Source: Megalonaias nervosa (Eukaryota; Mollusca; Bivalvia; Unionida; Unionidae). From it: a DNA stretch of 64,000 bases. The position numbers and the translations under genes were made by a program. The notes beneath the pieces were generated by a model that worked only from the letters and a program-made list of their open reading frames with translations, was not told where the DNA came from and did not search any database. The stretch's first letter is position 1. The number at the start of each line of letters is the position of its first letter. This document shows positions 57,969 through 64,000 of this stretch, piece after piece. The DNA is taken from assembly GCA_016617855.1 (NCBI GenBank), contig JAECUM010001104.1:114425-178424 (forward strand), in the 5' to 3' direction.

Positions 57969-58386
57969 GAGATATGTTGAAATCAACCTTTCGTTCGGTG
58001 GCTCCTGTTTTGAAACCGACGGTGACACGAGGATTACCTTAAAAGATGTCGCGTTGATGCACGGCAAAGAATTTCTCCAAAATGTCATCATCGACAAACA
58101 AAACCCCAAAGAAGCTTTCCTGTGAGCAGGCAAAAATGTCTTGCTTCAAACGGGCAAAGACATTTTGGTCCGATGAGAAACTCCTATAAATGCCCCGGAC
58201 GCTGCCGAGTCAGGCATTCCTGCTTCCCTAGAGCCACAGCAAGGACAAGGCAAGAAGAGACCACGAAGACACCCCTCCAGAGTACTTCACACCCCCAAAG
58301 CTAGAAAGACTAAGAAAAGAAGAACCGCCCTAGAAAGACTAAGAAAAGAAGAACCGCCCGAGACTTAGACGTTTTTGATTATTAAA
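57920..58386 (+). pseudogene. Small virion-associated basic protein (YRGV start)
   Basis: ATG at 57920, MYPVYRGVARQQGNSLGDML, then FRSVAPVLKP. The frame breaks after ~36 codons. The next frame continues with HGKEFLQNVIIDKQ and a Lys/Arg/Pro-rich C-terminus. Polintons have a conserved gene of this form (YRG..xQxGxGLG...FR...P) between penton and major capsid. An exact 29-bp tandem duplication (58302-58330 and 58331-58359) shifts the C-terminal frame. Function unknown; a cement or internal core role is possible. Confidence 0.55.
58302..58359. repeat. Exact 29-bp tandem duplication
   Basis: tagaaagactaagaaaagaa plus gaaccgccc occurs twice with no mismatch. 29 is not a multiple of 3, so it is a frame-breaking, fairly recent lesion. 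Confidence 0.95.
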
Positions 58387-58412
58387 TCACAAAACAAAAA
58401 AAAAGAAAGAAA

Positions 58413-59830
58413 ATGATGCACCGAGAGTCTTGCGACTGTTCCAAGTCGGAACTGCATCTGTTTGCCATGCCACCCACTACGATGATGATGATGCAAGAAT
58501 CCCAATGGGTCGAATTTCATCCCGACTCCTCTTTTACGGATTCAGCTCCCATCAAGTTTGAAATCAAAGGACATCCCGAAGATTACATAGATCTGAATAG
58601 CAGTTACTTGTACTTGAAAGTGAAAGTGATCGAACCGCCCAACACTAACCTAGGCTCAGATGGTGCAGTAGCTCCCGTCAACAATTTCACGCATTCCTTG
58701 TTCAGTGAAGTGGATTTGTACTTGAATAAAAAAAAACTGGTCATCAGCAGCATGGATACTTGCCCTTACCGAGCGTACCTAGAAAATCTCTTGGCATACG
58801 GAAAGGAAGCCAAGAACACTCATCTGGATGCTTCGTGGTGTAGAAACCTGACACAGCGACCAAGTTCAACAGCATTAGTGTTGCTGGGGACGATCAAAAT
58901 TTATCGGGATTTATCGAACGACGAAAGAAAATCAAAGAAAGCCGTAGTTTACAACTGATGGATCGCTTGCATTTGGACATGTGGTTGCAAGAGAAGTACC
59001 TGTTGAACAGAGTGGACATTCGCCTGAGAATGAATCTCAGCAATGCCAGTTTCCATTTGATGGCTGCACATGATGCCACTTACAAAACCAAAATCCAAGA
59101 AGCCCGACTTTACGTGCGCCGCGTGGAAGTATTACCTAAAGTGGGAAACGACATCAGTCACACATTGAGCAGAACGACGGCCAAGTATCCGATACGGCGC
59201 ATAGAAGTGAAAACTTTCACCATTCCCGCTGGACATCAATCCATGATCGAACATCATCTGTTCCAAGCACAGTTACCCAAACGTTTAATCATTGGCATCG
59301 TCAAGAATTCAGCCTTCAATGGAGCTTACAATAAAAATCCTTTTGAGTTTAAGCATTACAAAGTGAACAAGATCGAAGTCAGTCGCGATGGCAAGATTTT
59401 GTGTACCAGACCTTTCGAACCTAAGTTTGGTGACGAAAAGAATTACTTGGGATCGTACTTGTCTCTGTACGAAGCCACCGGACAACTGGAGACCAACACC
59501 AGTCACGGCATTACGTATGAGGATTATGCAGGACGTTACACTTTGTGGGCCTTTGATTTCACTCCAGACCAAGGCAGCGACGAGGGACATTTCCACCCTA
59601 TAAAATCAGGTCAACTGCATGTGGAACTTCAGTCTGCAGAGATGGTGAACGTCATCCTGTATGCCAAATTTGATAATACCATAGAAATCAACAGTTTGAG
59701 AGGTCATTCTAGACTATTAGAAACTATGGAAGACTCTTATCCCTCTTTGAACAGTAGAGAATCTTTTGGAAATGGAATGGGAAGATACCGTGAAAATCAG
59801 AACCCCAAGACAAAGACGAAGAGGAAATAG
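58413..59830 (+). pseudogene. Major capsid protein (double jelly-roll, hexon-like)
   Basis: Builds the icosahedral shell in Polintons/adintoviruses. The first frame (58413-58958) has CSKSELHLFAMPPT, DSAPIKFEIKGHPEDYIDLN, VNNFTHSLFSEVDLYLN and CPYRAYLENLLAYG. The second frame (58958-59830) has RLHLDMWLQEKYLLNRVDIR, AKYPIRRIEVKTF, LPKRLIIGIVKNSAFNGAYN and YTLWAFDFTPD, ending with VILYAKFDNTIEIN. Both jelly-roll halves are represented and length (~470 codons) is normal. The only visible lesion is one frame change at the TGA/ATG overlap (58956-58958), making this the best preserved of the long genes. A programmed shift is unlikely because neighbouring genes are also broken. Confidence 0.92.
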
Positions 59831-60123
59831 TGGTCACGTCCAGATGGCCAGAACAAGAACAACATTTAGTATCCTGTTTTGCCAAACACCTGGCGGATAA
59901 ATTTACGGAATTGGGGAATTAAGACTGTTATGGATGTCAAAACGATCATCCCAGTCAAATGCAACGCGATAAATGTCTGATGGTGAGTCAAGAAGAAAAA
60001 TTGGACGAGTATCTGGACGATGCTTGGGGTCTCACCTCTGAAGAAGCAGTGTTGCATCAGTGGTATAAAGACTTGCATGATCATTCCTCTCCTCCTGACT
60101 ACTCTCGAGATCTATTGCATTGA
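59797..60123 (+). pseudogene. Cys-rich conserved Polinton protein
   Basis: It overlaps the end of the capsid gene in another frame. It reads SRWPEQEQHLVSCFAKHL, a TAA at 59920, then DCYGCQNDHPSQMQRDKCLM and WGLTSEEAVLHQWYKDL to a TGA at 60121. The pattern CxGCxxxHPSQxxHxCL is a recurrent small Polinton ORF between capsid and protease. It may bind metal. Function unknown. Confidence 0.5.
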
Positions 60124-60186
60124 AGCTCTCTTGTCCCAGAGTGCGGAGACGAAGCAAAGAAACGGTTACTTGTCGGAGATTTTCAA

Positions 60187-60715
60187 GTAAAAAGTCAGAA
60201 TCGAATTGATGACTTATCATTATCTTTGAAAGAGAAACAACAAGAAAAAAGCCTATGTCATCAACACGGACGACAGTCATCTCCTAGGAACCCACTGTGT
60301 AGCCGTCTACTTCCCTAAAAAGAATTGTGTAGAGTATTTTGATTCGTATGGATTACCTCCTTTGGAAGACGACATCATCGACTTTATGAGAAGAATTGCC
60401 CAGACGACACGATTCAATAATGTGAAATTACAAGGCACAGATTCCATGGTGTGTGGACAATATTGTGTGTATTTTCTTCATCAACTCAGTCTTGGATATT
60501 CTTTAGAACATTTAGTGACTTATTTTGATCGTAACTCTTCTAGAAATGATGAGAAAGTAGATCGATAGTTTTGTGACCGTTATGGCTATCTTTTATCTTT
60601 AGCTAGGAAACGTAGTGTATATCAATGGCCTCAGGACTTCCATCAGTGGAAATCTAACATGATTTTGCAACGTTGTCAACATTGTCGAAAATTGTTTGAT
60701 ATTATTAATTGTTAG
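60187..60715 (+). pseudogene. Adenain-type (Ulp1-like) cysteine protease
   Basis: The maturation protease of Polintons and adenoviruses. The frame reads AYVINTDDSHLLGTHCVAVY (catalytic His; the usual following Trp is Cys), VEYFDSYGLPP (catalytic Asp region near 60340), and DSMVCGQYCVYFLHQLSLG with the oxyanion Gln and catalytic Cys near 60450-60465. The frame is interrupted by stops near 60190 and 60235, so the N-terminus is uncertain. A TAG at 60566 is followed by 49 open codons ending in QRCQHCRKLFDIINC, which belong to the protein. A poly(A) signal lies at 60726-60731. Confidence 0.88.
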
Positions 60716-60725
60716 TTGTTTGTTG

Positions 60726-60731
60726 AATAAA
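60726..60731 (+). terminator. Poly(A) signal after the protease gene
   Basis: aataaa 11 nt after the protease stop. Confidence 0.55.
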
Positions 60732-60924
60732 AAATGTTGTTTTGAAAAAAATGTGTCTGTCGTTTGTTTTCAAAACATTTTATCATTATAAATGCTCTTT
60801 GACTTCTCTCTCTATCCCTCACCATGACATTAGCATTCATAGCGTTCCGGCCCAACAAAAACCCAGTAGGGATGTCTTCTATCGCGTCCGCGTTTGAACC
60901 ATATAAATTGAGGCAGTCTCCAGT

Positions 60925-61050
60925 CCAGCCTTGGACCAAGCGCCCCCATTAAGAGGCTATTGCCAGCCTGGGCCACAACCAGTCGTTGACGCACCAAGGT
61001 GCAAAAAGGGACTTTAAACCAGTCAGTCAATCTGACCATCCATTGTTGAC
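60925..61050 (+). repeat. Duplicated promoter/leader block, copy 1 (copy 2 at 62174-62310)
   Basis: ccagccttggaccaagcgcc, then aggctattgccagcc(t/c)gggcc, caccaaggtgca and gtcagtcaatctg. The block precedes the gene at 61067 exactly as copy 2 precedes the gene at 62328. It includes a TATA-like tttaaa (61014-61019) and tcagtc initiator-like repeats. Confidence 0.75.
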
Positions 61051-61066
61051 TCGTCCACCTACGAAG

Positions 61067-61438
61067 ATGCCTTCAAGACTAGCCAAGCTGAATGAAGCTT
61101 ACGTGAATTTACATCGTGTCAGGCAAAACCTGATACTGAAGCCTGATGAAATAGAGAATGTCAGGATGTTAACAATAGCCCAATGCCTGATAGAAGAACT
61201 CTTAAAAGAAGAAATCAAGAAAGAGCAAGAAGAATGGACAGAGAAGTACAGACTTCAGAAGCAGCAGAGAGAACAGAAACAACAACAACAGCAGCAAGAA
61301 CAACAATATCAAGAACCAGACTGCGGTTTTGTCAACTGCCGAGTAGACACGAAAGAGTTCTCCTTCTCTTTCCGAAGAAGCAGACCATATCCTGTAGGAA
61401 AACCTGCCGCCAGACGGGGACGCAATCTTAGACAATAA
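61067..61438 (+). CDS. Unidentified coiled-coil protein, right flank of the block
   Basis: 123 codons from ATG 61067. The N-terminal helix (SRLAKLNEAYVNLHRVRQNL), a Glu/Lys helix (IEELLKEEIKKEQEEWTEKY), a poly-Gln stretch, then a Ser/Phe/Arg-rich C-terminus. Probably a coiled-coil protein (prediction from heptads). It has a TATA-like tttaaa 48 nt upstream and a histone-type 3' signal 33 nt after the stop. A decayed duplicate lies at 62328. No family recognised. Confidence 0.6.
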   Translation: MPSRLAKLNEAYVNLHRVRQNLILKPDEIENVRMLTIAQCLIEELLKEEIKKEQEEWTEKYRLQKQQREQKQQQQQQEQQYQEPDCGFVNCRVDTKEFSFSFRRSRPYPVGKPAARRGRNLRQ

Positions 61439-61470
61439 AAGATTGCCATCACTCCCCGTTAATCAAAAAC

Positions 61471-61506
61471 AGTCCTTTTCAGGGTTACACCATCACTCTA
61501 GAAAAG
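61471..61506 (+). promoter_or_regulatory. Histone-type 3' end: stem-loop plus AAAAG box
   Basis: caaaaac, then agtcct-tttc-agggtt (61471-61486; six pairs, two of them G-T), then acacc, and 15 nt after the stem aaaag (61502-61506). The loop is identical to the 43.1 kb copy. Confidence 0.7.
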
Positions 61507-61699
61507 TCATAGTAATTAAATTGCTAAAAAAGTGTGTTTATGTTTAAAAAATAGAAGTGTGTCTATAAACACTTTGTTTCTCTGTCTTGTCCGATAGTGC
61601 GTTTGTGTTTGTAACTAAAAAAGTCAACGTGTTTCTTTTAACTCCGCGCATTCCATGTGATGGTAATAGTGGTATGGTAAGTTTGGGTGTCAGGGGATA

Positions 61700-61750
61700 T
61701 TTTCCTTCACGTCCGTGCTCCGGGGATATAAAGCGGAGCGATCGTCAGTC
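61700..61750 (+). promoter_or_regulatory. Orphan TATA promoter, copy A
   Basis: ttttccttcacgtccgtgct (61700-61719) is identical to 63489-63508. A TATAAA follows at 61727-61732 and a cgtcagtctggctac initiator-like segment ~15 nt later. No convincing ORF follows, so the gene it served is lost or beyond recognition. Confidence 0.6.
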
Positions 61751-62129
61751 TGGCTACATCCATCACAGTCTCAGCAGCCATTGCGAGCACACGTGCTTTG
61801 AACGACTGCAGTGAAAAATCACAGAAACTAAAACACAAAATTCAAACTCACCAATATTCAAAATTTTCAACCACATATAATTGCTTGACAAATTACACAG
61901 CTGGCTAACACTGCATTGGTATAGGGCAGTCCCTTAACACAACTGGACTAGATTTGACCTCAACACCAGCCTAATAATTAGGTCGGGTCACCTGATTGCT
62001 GGTAACGTTGGTGCCGTGGTTAGTCTTCTCTGGGGGCTTTTGTGTGCCGTCGGTGCGCCGCCTCTTTCCTGGGTCCCTGCCGGCCTCTGTCTTGCTGCGG
62101 AGATGGTTGCTCACTGATAGATATGGGAG

Positions 62130-62320
62130 GCTGTGGTGGCACCATGCTCACACCTCCCACCTGCAGTAAAGGTCCAGCCTTGGACCAAGCGCCCCCTTCT
62201 TAAGGGGCTATCGCCAGCCCGGGCCAAAACCAGTCGCAAAGCACCCAGGTGCACGCGAGACTATAATCCTTGTAGTCAGTCAGTCAGTCAGTCTGGCTAC
62301 CCATCGTTAACGTATCAACA
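62130..62320 (+). repeat. Duplicated promoter/leader block, copy 2
   Basis: Matches 60925-61050 (ccagccttggaccaagcgcc, ggctatcgccagcccgggcc, cacccaggtgca), with a TATA-like tataat at 62262-62267 and four tandem gtca units before gtctggctacccatc. Confidence 0.75.
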
Positions 62321-62327
62321 TTGAAGA

Positions 62328-62620
62328 ATGAGTAGACTCACCAAGCCTCTAGAACTCCAGATATACCTGTAGTATGCCAGGAGTCTTTTAGACGAGCTGG
62401 CTATGGAGGCTATGGCGGAAAGTGCCAGGCTTGATGAGGAGGTAGAGTGAAAAAAAAAAAGAAGTGGAAAAGAAGAGAGGGATCTTGCCTCACTTCATAC
62501 TGAGACCTGACTGTGAGGTGAAGCCAATGGTCAGTACATCTCTACAAACCTTAGCAGCACCACCACAACTTCAGCCACAGCCACAAGTACAGTGACAGTA
62601 GGGCCTCAGAGACCTCATTA
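62328..62620 (+). pseudogene. Decayed duplicate of the 61067 gene
   Basis: It starts MSRLTKPLELQIYL, then a stop. The frame continues with ARSLLDELAMEAMAESARLD and a Glu/Lys run. It shares start context, leader and 3' signal with the 61067 gene, and the helix LDELAMEA resembles IEELLKEE. Several stops. Confidence 0.5.
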
Positions 62621-62834
62621 TCATCCATGACTACAAAATATAAAAAAACAGAGGGAAGTCTTCACCATCCCTGAAAGTGAAGACTGGGAAAGTGAAGCCA
62701 GTCAACTCCTCTCTGCGCTACCAGCCACAACCTTACATTGGGAGCAGGACTGGAGCAGACGTTTCGTGTGTTGGGGCAGACCTGGGAGGGTGTAACCATT
62801 AGCCAGGTGCAATTGGAGTTCAAAAGAAAAAACT

Positions 62835-62870
62835 GCCCTTCTCAGGGCTAACCAGATCTCTAGAAAAGAG
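62835..62870 (+). promoter_or_regulatory. Histone-type 3' end: stem-loop plus AAAAGAG box
   Basis: gaaaaaact, then gccct-tctc-agggc (62835-62848), then taacca, and 15 nt after the stem aaaagag (62864-62870). The following acattattcaagttgcc matches the block after the 44.3 kb signal. Confidence 0.7.
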
Positions 62871-62938
62871 ACATTATTCAAGTTGCCAATTTCTGTGAAT
62901 GTGGAGTAGCGTTACTATAAACACTCACTCCTTTACTG

Positions 62939-62941
<3 letters not shown>

Positions 62942-62988
<47 letters not shown>
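62942..62988. repeat. (TG)n microsatellite
   Basis: About 23 TG units. Confidence 0.97.
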
Positions 62989-62991
<3 letters not shown>

Positions 62992-63475
62992 CGTTTGCAT
63001 ACGTTTGTGTGGATAGTAGAGTGTGTGTTTGTATGAGTTTGCGTACGTGTGGATAGTATATATGCTATGTTTTTTCTTCTCTTCCCGTCTGTGTGGATAG
63101 TAGAATGTGGACTTGGACTTCGCGTACGTTTGTGTGGATAGTAGATATGTTTTTTTTTCTTCTCTTCCATTCTGTGTGGATAGTAGATATGGTGTGTTTG
63201 TATGCGTTCACATACGTTTGTGTGGATAGTATATATGGTGTGTTTTTTTTTCCTCTTCCCTTGTGTGTGGATAGTAGATATGGGTGTTTGTATGCGTTCG
63301 CGTACGTTTGTGTGGATAGGATATATGGTGTAGTTTTTTTCTTTTCTTCCCTTCTGTGTGGATAGTAGATATGGGTGTTTGTATGCGTTCGCGTATGTTT
63401 GTGTGGATAGTATATATGGTGTGGGGTTTTTTTCTTCTCTTCCCTTCTGTGTGGATAGTATATAATATGTGAAGT
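62989..63475. repeat. Minisatellite, ~60 bp unit, ~8 copies
   Basis: Repeats of tgtgtggatagtagatatgg plus tgtttgtatgcgttcgcgtacgttt, alternating with a form containing tttttcttctcttccctt. The minus strand reads as periodic YYPHRREEKKK-type peptide. It starts directly at the TG microsatellite. Confidence 0.9.
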
Positions 63476-63488
63476 AAGTGTAAGGATG

Positions 63489-63540
63489 TTTTCCTTCACG
63501 TCCGTGCTTCATGTATATAAAAGCATAGCGTTCGTCATTC
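63489..63540 (+). promoter_or_regulatory. Orphan TATA promoter, copy B
   Basis: The same 20 bp as copy A (ttttccttcacgtccgtgct), then tatataaaagcatagcg and cgtcattcgtatcac. No supported ORF downstream. Confidence 0.6.
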
Positions 63541-63960
63541 GTATCACACCAACAACACAAAACGGATTGAAACTCACTAATCCAACAGCCAATCAAAACT
63601 CAGCCTACATACATAACACCTCATGCCTAACTAAACCCAAACCAATGAAACATTTCAATCCACTATGCTAACAACCCCACAAGCTATTAAACTGTTGAAC
63701 TCCTGTCAATAACAAATGCAATTTTTTAAACTACACTAGTCCACTTATTATCATAAAATAACTTAACACAAACAACACACTGACGGACAATGCCAGAACG
63801 AACAGACACCACGAAAAGGAAGGATCAACAGCAAGGAAGTAAAGAGGCACATAGGTAACAGAAGCAGAAAATAAAGAAGAAACCAATCTAAGACGGAAAA
63901 GAAGGAATACAGATAACAAGAGGAAGCAAAAATAAAAAGACTTTAACTAAAGAAGAAAAG
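63541..63960. other. Right end of window, no gene seen
   Basis: Open plus-strand sequence with an A-rich segment. No recognisable product. Confidence 0.45.
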
Positions 63961-63963
63961 GAG

Positions 63964-63965
<2 letters not shown>

Positions 63966-64000
<35 letters not shown>
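63966..64000. repeat. (TA)n microsatellite, runs off the window
   Basis: An uninterrupted TA run to the last base. Confidence 0.97.

Noticed and set aside
45239..60715. Stop-codon recoding or programmed frameshifting in the Polinton genes
   Set aside because: All three stop codons occur in frame, frameshifts go both ways and fall at unrelated sites, and an exact 29-bp duplication also breaks a gene. This fits neutral decay.
62925..63596. Long minus-strand ORF of 223 codons
   Set aside because: It is a reading of the ~60-bp minisatellite and the TG microsatellite, giving periodic low-complexity peptide only.
42500..64000. Terminal inverted repeats of the Polinton
   Set aside because: I compared the flanks by eye and found only inverted microsatellites (CA/TG, TA). 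No convincing long inverted repeat or 6-bp target duplication could be fixed.

Overview
The window is AT-rich animal nuclear DNA. It shows long introns with GT-AG sites, abundant minisatellites and microsatellites, SINE, LINE, DIRS, Ty3/gypsy, MITE-like and Polinton/Maverick sequences, and no bacterial gene organisation. A marine invertebrate (for example a mollusc or another lophotrochozoan) is my inference from this repeat mix. Nothing in the window fixes the species.

Positions 1-36,400 hold most of one host gene on the minus strand, the F-box protein FBXO21. Ten coding exons were recovered (36394 down to 2196). Their intron phases agree at every junction. The C-terminal exons lie beyond the left edge. 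The introns contain minisatellites with 28-60 bp units (1.2, 6.1-7.0, 8.0, 9.0, 10.3-11.0, 18.4, 23.5-26.0, 28.6 and 31.6-32.0 kb), a diverged family of ~150 bp units, a palindromic MITE family, two copies of a tRNA-derived SINE, a pogo/Tigger-type element with TA target sites, and decayed DIRS-type retrotransposon pieces.

Positions 36.8-42.5 kb form a retroelement graveyard upstream of the FBXO21 first exon: a truncated Ty3/gypsy gag-pol (36.8-39.2 kb, minus) and a 5'-truncated non-LTR reverse transcriptase (40.2-42.5 kb, minus).

Positions ~43.1-62.9 kb are a visibly more GC-rich, gene-dense block: a decayed Polinton/Maverick (adintovirus-like) element. Plus-strand genes, in order, are a protein-primed DNA polymerase B, two BIR-domain (IAP-like) genes, unknown small genes, an FtsK/A32-type packaging ATPase, a core-type protein, three tandem copies of a small very basic protein, a second core-type protein, a conserved accessory protein, a retrovirus-like integrase with chromodomain, a small membrane protein, penton-like minor capsid, a small virion-associated protein, the double-jelly-roll major capsid protein, a Cys-rich protein and an adenain-type protease. 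A CCHC zinc-knuckle gene lies on the minus strand. Almost every long gene carries frameshifts and stops of all three kinds, so this copy looks dead. Together the genes would have encoded replication, packaging, capsid building and maturation, integration, and possibly blocking of host cell death.

The most unusual signal is at the flanks of this block. Four genes (one minus at 43.1 kb, plus genes at 43.6, 61.1 and 62.3 kb) are followed by a histone-mRNA-type 3' stem-loop and then, 14-15 nt downstream, an AAAAG(A) box like the histone downstream element that pairs with U7 snRNA. Replication-dependent histone mRNAs use this signal; Polinton genes are not, to my knowledge, described with it. No terminal inverted repeats could be delimited by eye, so the outer limits of the element are uncertain.
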